From Solwaraspora sp. WMMD792 (lineage in GTDB: Bacteria; Actinomycetota; Actinomycetes; Mycobacteriales; Micromonosporaceae), in assembly GCF_029626105.1 (NCBI RefSeq), contig NZ_JARUBH010000009.1, positions 2,418,001 to 2,482,000 of the forward strand: a DNA stretch of 64,000 nt. The letters run 5' to 3'. The position numbers and the translations under genes were made by a program. This document shows, piece after piece, positions 27,048 through 35,022 of this stretch. A model generated the notes under the pieces. It ran no database searches and had not been told where the DNA came from. It saw only the letters and a list, made by a program, of their open reading frames with translations. The stretch's first letter is position 1, and the number at the start of each line of letters is the position of its first letter.

Positions 27048-30000
27048 TCACGCCTTCGCTTTGCGGCCCCGGGTCGCCTTCGGCGGACGCCACGAGGTCA
27101 ACGCCTCGTCGGTCAGGTGCAGCCGGTTGGTGGTCTCGTCGAGGAAGCCGGCGTAGATGTCGGCCGGCGACGCGCTCCACTCTGCGTCGAACTCGCTGTG
27201 CCACTGCTTCACCCACGGCAGCACCTCACGCAGACCGGCGACCAGCGGCAGCAGCCGGTCGGCGTCCCAGCCGTCCTCCTGCTCCCGGGCCACGATCAGC
27301 GTGGCGAGGGCCTGCGCCTGCTCCCGGTGGTCCCAGCCGGCCCAGCCGAGCAGCAGCGTCGGATCACCGTCGCGGCTCGACCCCGGGTACGAGATGAACC
27401 GCTCCTTTGGCACATCCAGCTTGCCCCGGTGCCGCCAGTAGCTGTTCTTGACGAAGTCCGCCGACGTGTACTTCGGCGGCACCGGGATCCGCTCCCGCAC
27501 CCGCTTCTTCGCCGGCTCGTCCGGCTGGGCGTCCTCCTCGCGCTGCAGCTGCCACACCTGCTCCCAGTCGGCGCGCTTCACCAAACCGGACGGCTTGTAG
27601 CGCAGCGCCGCCAGGTGCGGTACGTGCTCGTCGGCGACCAGGTCAACGATGACCTTGCCGAGATCCTGGCCCGGCGCGTACAGCTGGGCGACCGCCAACA
27701 CATCGGCGTCGCGGCGCAGCTCGTCGGCCAGCTCGGCGGCGGTCAACGGACGCGGCTGCTCCATCCCGTCGACGGTGTGGAACCACAACTCGCGCGCCTC
27801 GCACCGGTCCAGCAGCCAGTCCCGCAACGCGGCCTGCTCCATCTTGTCCCAGCCATCGGTGGACCAGCGCCGCTTACACTCCGGCCGCTCGATCAGCCCG
27901 ATGTTGCGGTTGCTCTCGATGACGTCGATCCGCCGCTGCACCACCGCCCGATACTCCTGCGGCCAGTGCGCCGGGATCTCGGTGATCGGCGTCGAACCGT
28001 GCCGGTCGAACCACTGCGTTTCCGCCTCGCCGGCCGCGACCTTGCGGGCCAGCACGATCTCGAACGCCCGCTCCCCCAGCCGCAGCTCCGGCACCGATCC
28101 GGCCGGCGCGGTGAACTCCTCGTCGAGCAGCCCGTAGAGCTGGTACACCTGCCAGTCCAGCTCCTCCTGCAACGCGATCATCCGCGCCCGCGTCGAATGC
28201 CACTCGTCGCGCGCCGCCGCCAACCGGTCCCGGGTAGGCACGCTCTCGGCGGCGACCACCGCCGGGCTCACCGCCGCGAGCCGCTGCGCCAGCGAGTCGA
28301 CCTGCTGAGCCACCCCCAACGGGTACGCCGCCGGCAACGGAAACTCCTGCAGCTTGGTCCCCGTGAACTCGTAGAAGTGCTCCCAGTCGTCACTGGTGAA
28401 GCCACCGCCCTCGCCACGGATCCCCTTGTCGTGGCTGACCTGCTTGAGCCAGAAGCACGCCGTCGAGCTGTTGAGTACGCCGAGCAACCGCAGGTGATCC
28501 TCCTCCGACGCCCCCTCCCCCAACTTAATCACCGGCGCCGAACGGTTAAAGACCTTCCCACCCCGGTCCAACACAAAATGATTATGCGTAGCCACAAAAG
28601 CGAACGCAATCGACAACGGCACCCGGTAACGTCGCCCGAAGAACATGGAGTACTCGAACCACTTTAGGCCGCGGTCAATTTGACTGGAACCATACGCAAC
28701 TCGATCTTGCAAAATGCGCCGGAAAGGCCAAAGAAGAGCACTCGCGGGACCGTCTACTGCGGCGGAAAGGTCTTGCTCACGGTACGGCCATATCGAATCA
28801 ATCGGGCTCGACACAGCCCAATCACGAGTAACGTCACCCTCCACCAGGGGGCGCCTGTGACTACGATCCACCGCTTTCCTACGCAGGACTCCTTCGCCGA
28901 GCATATATGCGCCGTCTTCGCGCGTCACGGCACCGAACCCTATCTCCTGGATCGCACTGGTCAAGCGCGCATCTCCGGCCCCTTCAAGTGCAACCTGGAG
29001 GCCAGGAGCTCCACCACCAGCAAGGCTCCATGGGTGTTTGGCGAAGAATTGTCGCGGCACGTCATCGACACTAACCCACACAGACTCAGATTTTGGACTA
29101 TCAACCTGAGAAACAATTGCATTCCAGACAAACCCATCAGCCGGATTCTCCGGTGCATTGGGCTCCCCACGGATGCCAAGTACAGCACGCACGGTATTCA
29201 ACCGATACAAGTTTGTATTCCGGCCCACCAGAATGACCGTCGGCGTGCCATGGCCAGGAATATACGCACCGGAGGTGTCGATCACATGAGTCAGGTTTAC
29301 ATTCAACGCAAAAAGATCCGCAACCAGCCGTTTCCCAAACTCACGCTTCATAAATGAATTCGCGGTGATCTGACCTACGTAGCCGGCGCCCTTACCGTCA
29401 CTGCCGGCCGACCTGGCCAGGTTGAAGAAGCGCTGTGCGAACGGCACCGACAGGGCGTACTCCCGATAACAGGCAGAGTACATCTCCCGGTACGCCTCGT
29501 TGAGGCCCTTGTCCTTGACGGTGATGTAGGGCGGGTTACCGACCACGACGTGGTAGCGGCCGACCTCGCGGATGCCGGGGTGCTCGTCGATGTCCTCGGT
29601 GGCGTAGGTGAACTCGACAATCTTCTCGGCCTCGGGATCCGTACCCGGGATGGTGTTTGCCCGGTGTTTGATCAGGGCGTCGCCTACTGCCAGGTGCATG
29701 GGGAAGGTGTAGCCTGCGACGTCGGCGAGGGACTTGAAGCCGCACGCTTGGATCGCGGCGATCAGCAGCCGGAAACGGGCGATCGACACAGCGAACGGGT
29801 TGATGTCGATGCCGTGCACGGCGTCCAGGGCGAGCCGGACCCGTTCCTGCGGATCCCGGTTCGGGGCGTGCTCCTCCCACTGCTTCAGCAGCCGGTCGAA
29901 CGCGCCGAGCACGAAGTGCCCGGAGCCGCAGGTCGGGTCGATCATCTTGACCACGTCGTGGCCGAACTCGTCGATCGCCGGGGTCAACGTCAGGTCGAGG

Positions 30001-30632
30001 ATGAACTCCTCGACGAAGTCCGGGGTCTGCAGCAACGCATACGTCTTGCGGGCCGCCTCGGACAGGTCCTGGTAGAGGTCACCGAGGAACCGCGTACCCC
30101 ACTCGGGGTCGGTGAAGTCGTGCACCAGCGCCCCGTCCGCGCCCCGCGTCCGCCAGAACGCGACCAGCGACTTCGCCGCGTCATGCGAGAGCGGGATCTG
30201 GTAGAGCGGGTTGTGCCGCTGGTCGAACAGTGACCGGCCGGCCTGGCTAGCGGCGATCGCGTCGAACGCGGTCAGCAGCCAGCCACGCAACGTCTCATGT
30301 GGCTGGTCGCGGAAGAACTGCGCCTCGGCCTCCTCGGCGATCACCATCCGCTCCCCCGGCCCGGCCAGGTACGGATCGGTCAGCAGCGAATTGTCCTCAC
30401 AGAAACGGACGAACACGCTGCCGAGCACCCAGGCCACCGCCGCCTGCGTCACCCGCTCATCGCGCCACGAGGTCCAGGTCGCCGCGGTACGCCCGATCTT
30501 GAAGGCCCGGTCGTATTCGCCGCGCAGCCGGCCGCGCACCTCCTCGACCGCGTCGACCTGCCCTCGCAGGTCGTTTTCCAGCGATTTCACCTGGTTCTTC
30601 AGGTCAACAAGTAGCAGTTTTCGGTCGATCAC
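27048..30632 (-). CDS. pglX: BREX-2 adenine-specific DNA methyltransferase PglX
   Basis: N6-adenine methyltransferase of type 2 BREX, 1194 residues. The S-adenosylmethionine motif is DPTCGSGHFVLGAFD (near residue 230) and the catalytic motif is NPPY (about 364-367). The target-recognition part follows, then a long C-terminal domain. PglX marks host DNA and is part of the exclusion mechanism in Pgl/BREX systems. Residues about 424-700 (28540-29360) are encoded by DNA near 50% G+C, against about 75% in a sampled line of the same gene, which suggests an exchanged recognition domain. A G5-A-G5 tract lies at 28511-28521. The start is a GTG at 30632 with no strong ribosome site. The frame is intact. 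Confidence 0.95.
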   Translation of the reverse strand: MIDRKLLLVDLKNQVKSLENDLRGQVDAVEEVRGRLRGEYDRAFKIGRTAATWTSWRDERVTQAAVAWVLGSVFVRFCEDNSLLTDPYLAGPGERMVIAEEAEAQFFRDQPHETLRGWLLTAFDAIAASQAGRSLFDQRHNPLYQIPLSHDAAKSLVAFWRTRGADGALVHDFTDPEWGTRFLGDLYQDLSEAARKTYALLQTPDFVEEFILDLTLTPAIDEFGHDVVKMIDPTCGSGHFVLGAFDRLLKQWEEHAPNRDPQERVRLALDAVHGIDINPFAVSIARFRLLIAAIQACGFKSLADVAGYTFPMHLAVGDALIKHRANTIPGTDPEAEKIVEFTYATEDIDEHPGIREVGRYHVVVGNPPYITVKDKGLNEAYREMYSACYREYALSVPFAQRFFNLARSAGSDGKGAGYVGQITANSFMKREFGKRLVADLFALNVNLTHVIDTSGAYIPGHGTPTVILVGRNTNLYRLNTVRAVLGIRGEPNAPENPADGFVWNAIVSQVDSPKSESVWVSVDDVPRQFFAKHPWSLAGGGAPGLQVALEGAGDARLTSAIQEIGFGAVTREDGAYMLGEGVLRRKAVDRSHRRPLVEGDVTRDWAVSSPIDSIWPYREQDLSAAVDGPASALLWPFRRILQDRVAYGSSQIDRGLKWFEYSMFFGRRYRVPLSIAFAFVATHNHFVLDRGGKVFNRSAPVIKLGEGASEEDHLRLLGVLNSSTACFWLKQVSHDKGIRGEGGGFTSDDWEHFYEFTGTKLQEFPLPAAYPLGVAQQVDSLAQRLAAVSPAVVAAESVPTRDRLAAARDEWHSTRARMIALQEELDWQVYQLYGLLDEEFTAPAGSVPELRLGERAFEIVLARKVAAGEAETQWFDRHGSTPITEIPAHWPQEYRAVVQRRIDVIESNRNIGLIERPECKRRWSTDGWDKMEQAALRDWLLDRCEARELWFHTVDGMEQPRPLTAAELADELRRDADVLAVAQLYAPGQDLGKVIVDLVADEHVPHLAALRYKPSGLVKRADWEQVWQLQREEDAQPDEPAKKRVRERIPVPPKYTSADFVKNSYWRHRGKLDVPKERFISYPGSSRDGDPTLLLGWAGWDHREQAQALATLIVAREQEDGWDADRLLPLVAGLREVLPWVKQWHSEFDAEWSASPADIYAGFLDETTNRLHLTDEALTSWRPPKATRGRKAKA

Positions 30633-30729
30633 AGCACGACTCTAGTGCCCCCGCCACCCCACCCGGCACCGCCCAGCCGGGTGGCGACACCCCCAACAAC
30701 CGGCCATCCCTCGACGGCACAGCACCGAC

Positions 30730-31767
30730 TCACGCCAGAAGCTCCTCCACCCGTCGGCGCTTCTCCCCCGGAATCTGTTGCAAAATCGACTCGGCATGCT
30801 CCTGCGTGACCAGGGCGAGCAATACCGCAATCCGCCCTTCCCACAAGCCCATAAGGGCGTGGGCCGCCCGGTCGGCCGGCAGCCCGGCCACCACGTGACA
30901 CGCCCGCCGTGCCGGCATTCGACGAAACAGCCTGGTGAGACTTATGTCTTCTACTTCTGCCAGTAGATCCGAAGCCCGCTCGACCAGCACATCATCGGAC
31001 ATCCCGCCGAGCAATTCGCTGAAGTTTGATAAGTCTGATACGGCAATAACCCGCGCGGCTTTACCCGCCGAGATCGCGGTCAGCCACTTAGCAGCATACG
31101 ATGAAGGAAAAAAAGAGATCAGGTTCTCGACGGTCTCGGCCGACATGGCCTCCAACAGCTCCACCCACGAGCTGAACTCTAGCTCAACCATGAACCGAAT
31201 CAATCGATCTGCGGGGATCGCCGCGAACATAGCCGCCGCATTCCAACGCCCCGTGCCTCTGCGCGACAAATCCACTGCAAGTCTCGCAGCAGCTACATCC
31301 GCGAAAGTCATGAGGATCTGGGCTGTCCTTTGGGGCTCCATCTCCGACAGCAGCCGCAGCTTCGACTCCTGCGAGTGCTGTACTACCAGCTCGGCGGCCG
31401 GTTCGGCAGGCATATGGCTCAGGATGGCGGCGGCCTGGGTATCGGGAATCCTTACCAGTCGTTCGTAGGCCAACTGGTGGTCCATCCGGGCCAGAATCTG
31501 CCCGGCCGACTCCGGTGGCATCGCCTGCAGACGGAGGCGGGCTACCTCCGGGTCCATGTCGGCGACGATCACCACTGCCTCGTCACGGGTGTCGGCACTG
31601 GCCGCCATCTCGGTCAGGACCTGCGCCGCCGCCGCGACGTTCAGCACCGTCAGCTTGCGGGCGTTCGCGTGCGGCTCACCGGAGATCACGATGTCCCGCC
31701 CAGCCTGAAACACCTGCCCCTGCCCATCCGCCGAGGCGTTCATGCTGGTGTCACCGGCTGACGGCAC
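30730..31767 (-). CDS. MgtE-N/FliG-like helical-repeat protein, paralogue 1
   Basis: A 345-residue protein. The start is a GTG at 31767 with GGGAGGG five bases upstream. It opens with an element containing GQVFQAGRDIVISG, a short beta motif found at the N-terminus of many actinobacterial conflict-system proteins. The rest is made of roughly 30-residue helical repeats with an M-x-P-E-x-A-x-x-I-L-A-x-M pattern, resembling the MgtE N-terminal or FliG armadillo-like domain. No membrane segment or enzyme motif is present, so it is not a magnesium transporter. It lies about 100 bases upstream of pglX on the same strand, beside a paralogue. It may be a scaffold or adaptor; the function is unknown. 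Confidence 0.8.
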   Translation of the reverse strand: MPSAGDTSMNASADGQGQVFQAGRDIVISGEPHANARKLTVLNVAAAAQVLTEMAASADTRDEAVVIVADMDPEVARLRLQAMPPESAGQILARMDHQLAYERLVRIPDTQAAAILSHMPAEPAAELVVQHSQESKLRLLSEMEPQRTAQILMTFADVAAARLAVDLSRRGTGRWNAAAMFAAIPADRLIRFMVELEFSSWVELLEAMSAETVENLISFFPSSYAAKWLTAISAGKAARVIAVSDLSNFSELLGGMSDDVLVERASDLLAEVEDISLTRLFRRMPARRACHVVAGLPADRAAHALMGLWEGRIAVLLALVTQEHAESILQQIPGEKRRRVEELLA

Positions 31768-31791
31768 GTCGACCCTCCCGCCCAATCATCG

Positions 31792-31815
31792 GTCGCTGGT
31801 GGTGACCACCATAGA
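31792..31815. promoter_or_regulatory. Conserved upstream palindrome, copy 1
   Basis: On the minus strand this reads GTCTATGGTGGTCACCACC followed by AGCGA, containing the palindrome GTGGTCACCAC. The same element lies at the matching position upstream of the second paralogue. It starts 24 bases before the GTG at 31767 and may be an operator or promoter remnant kept after duplication. Confidence 0.4.
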
Positions 31816-31838
31816 CACCAGCGTCACCAACGCGCCGC

Positions 31839-32777
31839 CTACCACAGGTGAGGCTTGACGACCTGCTGCTTCGCCTCCGGCATCTGCCGCACGATCTCGG
31901 CGGCCCGTTCCTCGGGAACCTGAGCGAGCAGCACGGCGCACCGCGTCTCCGGCACGCCCGCGAGGGCAGCGGCCACCCGATCATCCGTCAGACCGTTCAG
32001 CAGCGTGCCAGCCCGCCAGACCGGCTTGAGGAGAGTGAACACCGTTCTCAGGTAATCCTCATCCACCTTAGACAGCAGCGAGCCACTGCGCGCGGTGAGT
32101 GCTTCGCTTGACATGTTGGCGAATGCCACGACCGTCGCCTCGGCAGATGCAGCAGCCACCACCCGCGCGGCTTCGGCACTCGACAGCCACGCCAACCAGT
32201 ATGCGCCGTGCGCAATCGTAAACGGAATAAGCGCCATCAGGACCGGAAAAGACCAATTGATCTCAAGCCGTGCAGGGAACTCGATCAGTAGCTCTGCTAC
32301 CAGTGAATCCGGCATCTGGGCCAGGATCGCCGTCACCTCTTCTGGTTCCATCCTGGCCAGCTGCTGCACCGTGCGTTCCGGCGGAAGCTCGGCGGCGAGC
32401 ATGGCTGCGGACCAGACCGGCATGCACCTCAGGATGGCTGCACCCGCGCCATTCGGGATCTTCGTGAACCGCTGGAGGACCAACTGGTGGTCCATCCGGG
32501 CCAGGATCTGCGCGGCCCACTCTGGCTGCATTGCACCGAGTCGACTCGCCGCCACCTCCGAATCCATGTCGGCGACAATCACCACAGCCTCGTCACGGGT
32601 CTCGGCACTGGCCGCCATCTCGGTCAGGACCTGCGCCGCCGCCGCGACGTTCAGCACCGTCAGCTTGCGGACATTTGCGTGCGGCTGACCGGAGATCACG
32701 ATGTCCCGCCCAGCCTGAAACACCTGCCCCTGCCCATCCGCTGAGGCGTTCATGCTGGTGTCACCCGCTGACGGCAC
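31839..32777 (-). CDS. MgtE-N/FliG-like helical-repeat protein, paralogue 2
   Basis: A 312-residue paralogue of the gene at 31767. The start is a GTG at 32777 with AGGAG seven bases upstream. The first 60 or so residues, including QAGRDIVISG and LTEMAASAETRDEAVVIVADM, are almost identical to paralogue 1 at DNA level. The middle diverges and carries a hydrophobic stretch (NWSFPVLMALIPFTIAHGAY) that could be buried or weakly membrane-associated. The C-terminal repeats (LAGVPETRCAVLLAQVPEERA) return to the MgtE-N/FliG-like pattern. The gap to paralogue 1 is 71 bases. A dispersed 66-bp element lies 61 bases upstream of the start. Confidence 0.8.
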   Translation of the reverse strand: MPSAGDTSMNASADGQGQVFQAGRDIVISGQPHANVRKLTVLNVAAAAQVLTEMAASAETRDEAVVIVADMDSEVAASRLGAMQPEWAAQILARMDHQLVLQRFTKIPNGAGAAILRCMPVWSAAMLAAELPPERTVQQLARMEPEEVTAILAQMPDSLVAELLIEFPARLEINWSFPVLMALIPFTIAHGAYWLAWLSSAEAARVVAAASAEATVVAFANMSSEALTARSGSLLSKVDEDYLRTVFTLLKPVWRAGTLLNGLTDDRVAAALAGVPETRCAVLLAQVPEERAAEIVRQMPEAKQQVVKPHLW

Positions 32778-32801
32778 TCGGCACTCCTGGTCTGTTGTTC
32801 G

Positions 32802-32825
32802 TCGCCAGTGGTGACCACGATAGAC
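32802..32825. promoter_or_regulatory. Conserved upstream palindrome, copy 2
   Basis: Matches copy 1 at 31792-31815. The minus strand reads GTCTATCGTGGTCACCACT followed by GGCGA, with the palindrome GTGGTCACCAC. It lies between the dispersed 66-bp element and the GTG at 32777. Confidence 0.4.
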
Positions 32826-32838
32826 GCGGAGTCTTCAC

Positions 32839-32902
32839 GATCGGATGCGGGTGATCGGAGGGGGTGCCGGCGTGGCGGGTCGACCAGGCGAAGTGGATCA
32901 AC
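32839..32902 (-). repeat. Dispersed 66-bp element, copy A
   Basis: The minus strand contains CGCCTGGTCGACCCGCCACG and ends CACCCGCATCCGATC. It is clearly related to copies at 34908-34973 and 39862-39928, with roughly ten differences. It lies 61 bases upstream of the start of paralogue 2 (32777). Confidence 0.85.
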
Positions 32903-33036
32903 GGTGGTTCCGCGGTAGTGGATCACAAGTTGAGCCGCAGTGCTGGGCCACGGTGGTGCCGGGCTGCCCCTGAGCGCGGAGCGCGCCAGCGACTCGGCCA
33001 CAATGATCTGCGACGGGCCGGACACAGGAAGTGATC

Positions 33037-33771
33037 ATGGGGCATGTTGACAGCGGGTCGGGCACCCCTCCACCGGCACCGGGCGGCCTGCCGTCGCTGC
33101 CCGAGGTGTTCGGTGTCATCGTGCCCATCGTGATCGCGGCGGGCACACTCATCGGCTTCGCCGCTGGCGGCGTCGACGGGGTGGCCATCATCGGTCCGAT
33201 CTCCGCGGTCCTCGCCCCCGTTGCGGCCTGGGGGTGGTACGCGGCGCAGCAGACACAGGTCCGGCAGGGCCGGGCGGTCGTACCGCTGCCGTGGTCCCTG
33301 CTGATCCTGGTGCTGGTGCTGCCCGTCGCGCTGGTGGTGTGGCTGCCCTCGGCGAGTGGCCAGCTCCGCCCCGAGGACGAGGAGTCACCGACGCCCATCT
33401 GGTCAACCACGCCGTCGCCGACCCCGACGCCCACCGGGTCACCCGCACCGACACCGACGCCCACCCCGACTCCGTCGCCGACCCCGGCACCCAGCCCCAC
33501 CGAGGATCCGGTGCTCGGCTGGCCGACCGACGCCAACGACGGGCCGCCGAAGCTCTGGGCCTACTTCGGCTCGGAGTTCTTCTTCCCCGACTGGGTCTCC
33601 TGTCACGACAATGACTGCCTGGTCGGCGAAGGCACCCAGGTGCACGTCTACACGCTCGACCCGTTGGGCCGCGACCGGACGTTCCGTGGTGACGTCGCCG
33701 ACCCGGTCACCACGCTGATCAGTGAGGGCTTCACCCCGACGCAGGCGTACGCGCTGCTCGAAGACCACTAG
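33037..33771 (+). CDS. Membrane protein with Pro/Thr linker
   Basis: A 244-residue protein. AGGAA lies about 7 bases before the ATG at 33037. There are three likely transmembrane segments: FGVIVPIVIAAGTLIGFAAG, a second weak one around AIIGPISAVLAPVAAW, and SLLILVLVLPVALVVWL. A low-complexity Pro/Thr/Ser linker (about residues 125-165) follows, then a C-terminal domain of about 80 residues with two cysteines (SCHDNDC). The final segment, DPVTTLISEGFTPTQAYALL, resembles a UBA-like helix pair, but weakly. It faces the AbiEi/DUF559 gene convergently. No function is assigned. Confidence 0.72.
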   Translation: MGHVDSGSGTPPPAPGGLPSLPEVFGVIVPIVIAAGTLIGFAAGGVDGVAIIGPISAVLAPVAAWGWYAAQQTQVRQGRAVVPLPWSLLILVLVLPVALVVWLPSASGQLRPEDEESPTPIWSTTPSPTPTPTGSPAPTPTPTPTPSPTPAPSPTEDPVLGWPTDANDGPPKLWAYFGSEFFFPDWVSCHDNDCLVGEGTQVHVYTLDPLGRDRTFRGDVADPVTTLISEGFTPTQAYALLEDH

Positions 33772-33783
33772 TGACGCGGGCCG

Positions 33784-33806
33784 GCTGACCGGGGTGGCCG
33801 GTCAGC
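33784..33806. terminator. Bidirectional terminator hairpin
   Basis: A perfect 9-bp stem GCTGACCGG / CCGGTCAGC has a 5-base loop. It sits between the convergent genes ending at 33771 and 33802, and the minus-strand stop codon lies inside the stem. Confidence 0.6.
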
Positions 33807-34818
33807 GGCGGGCGGCCAGCACGGCGAGGATCTCCCGGCGCACCTCGGCGGTGTCGTGCACCAGCCGCCGGTGGCTGAACCGCACCACCTGGATGCCCAG
33901 CGTGGCCAGCCAGGCGTCCCGACGCAGATCCACCTCCCGCTGACCGGGCGCGCCGTGCACGCTCGCGCCGTCCAGCTCGAACGCGACCCGTTGCGCCTCG
34001 GCGTACACGTCGAGGTAGCAGGTGCGCCGCCCGTCGCTGACCCGCACCTGCCGGCGCAGCGGCGGCATCCGGGCACCGGTGAAGACGTGGTCGTGACCCC
34101 AGATCTCCAACGGGCTGTGGCAGCCGGCCGCCAGCTTGCCCAGCAGCTCCCGTAGCTGCGCCCGGCCGGGCAGCTTCGGCGCGCCGGCCAGCGCCGCGCC
34201 GATGCGCCCCGGGGTGCTGTGCCGCCCCGCCACCGCCTGGATCACCGGGCCGCGCCGCTCGCCGGCCGGCAGCAGCGGCCACGAGTCGACCAGGGCCCGG
34301 TCCAGCCGGGTCACCGGCACCCCGTGGCGGGTCAGCGTGTCCGGCGCGTCGAGGCTGAACCCGCGTACGTGGTGCACCACCAGCCCGGGGTGGCTGCTCA
34401 GCCGTACCGTCGCCGGGACCGTCAGGTGCACCGGCTCGCCAGCGGTCGGCTGCCACAGCCCCCACAGGTGCAGCGCGGTCAGGTGGCTGAACGCGCCCCG
34501 CCCGTCGGCGTAGCCCAGCGCCGCCCGCCGGGCCCGTGCCGGGTCGAGCCCGCCCAGCCCGGCGGCCGGATACCGGCCGGGGTCGCCGGTGCCGGTCACG
34601 TCAACGGTGCCGACACCGACCACGCCACCGGCACCGGTGCCGGTGCCGGTGGCGGTGGCGAGCAGCGTGGTGTCGGCGTACACGCCGGGCAGGATTCGGC
34701 GCACCCGCCCTTCGCGGCGGGCCACGTCGATCGCCCAGGACGGGACCACTTCGGCGGCGTCGCGCCGGCAGAGTACGCCGTGGTTGCGGTCGAGCAGGGT
34801 ACGCAGCTGCGGGTCCAT
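33802..34818 (-). CDS. AbiEi-like HTH plus DUF559 endonuclease-like protein
   Basis: A 338-residue protein. Residues 1-45 (LLDRNHGVLCRRDAAEVVPS, then a pattern ending GVY) match the AbiEi-type N-terminal helix-turn-helix. The C-terminal 100 residues fit DUF559, a Vsr-like endonuclease-fold domain, with RVAFELDGASVHG, DLRRDAWLATLGIQVVRF and a closing helix. This architecture is common in actinobacteria, often near mobile or defence genes, and is annotated either as antitoxin-like or as nuclease-like. Its role is not established. A low-complexity Gly/Thr/Val segment (about 55-85) interrupts the middle. A dispersed 66-bp element lies 89 bases upstream. Confidence 0.8.
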   Translation of the reverse strand: MDPQLRTLLDRNHGVLCRRDAAEVVPSWAIDVARREGRVRRILPGVYADTTLLATATGTGTGAGGVVGVGTVDVTGTGDPGRYPAAGLGGLDPARARRAALGYADGRGAFSHLTALHLWGLWQPTAGEPVHLTVPATVRLSSHPGLVVHHVRGFSLDAPDTLTRHGVPVTRLDRALVDSWPLLPAGERRGPVIQAVAGRHSTPGRIGAALAGAPKLPGRAQLRELLGKLAAGCHSPLEIWGHDHVFTGARMPPLRRQVRVSDGRRTCYLDVYAEAQRVAFELDGASVHGAPGQREVDLRRDAWLATLGIQVVRFSHRRLVHDTAEVRREILAVLAARR

Positions 34819-34907
34819 GCCGCCGAGGGTGCCCGCCCAGCCGCGCTGGCGCTGCCGTCACCAGGGTGGTCTGTGGACAACCGGGCGGCTGTGGACGGGG
34901 TTGCGGC

Positions 34908-34973
34908 GATCGGATGCTGGTGATCTGACGGGGTGTCGGCGTGGCGAGTCGACCAGGCGAGGTGGATCACGAG
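34908..34973 (-). repeat. Dispersed 66-bp element, copy B
   Basis: The minus strand contains CGCCTGGTCGACTCGCCACG and ends CACCAGCATCCGATC. It lies 89 bases upstream of the AbiEi/DUF559 gene and 50 bases past the pglW stop. Confidence 0.85.
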
Positions 34974-35022
34974 CGACGCGAGGCGAAACGAGGCAGGAGG
35001 AGGCGTCACGAGGCAGGGCGGG

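Noticed and set aside
28680-29357. A 225-codon plus-strand frame inside pglX
   Set aside because: The minus-strand pglX frame is continuous here and carries the expected recognition domain; the plus frame has no family features and arises from the lower G+C of the segment.
30730-32777. Magnesium transporter MgtE
   Set aside because: Only the N-domain-like helical repeats are present; the CBS domains and the five-helix membrane domain are absent.
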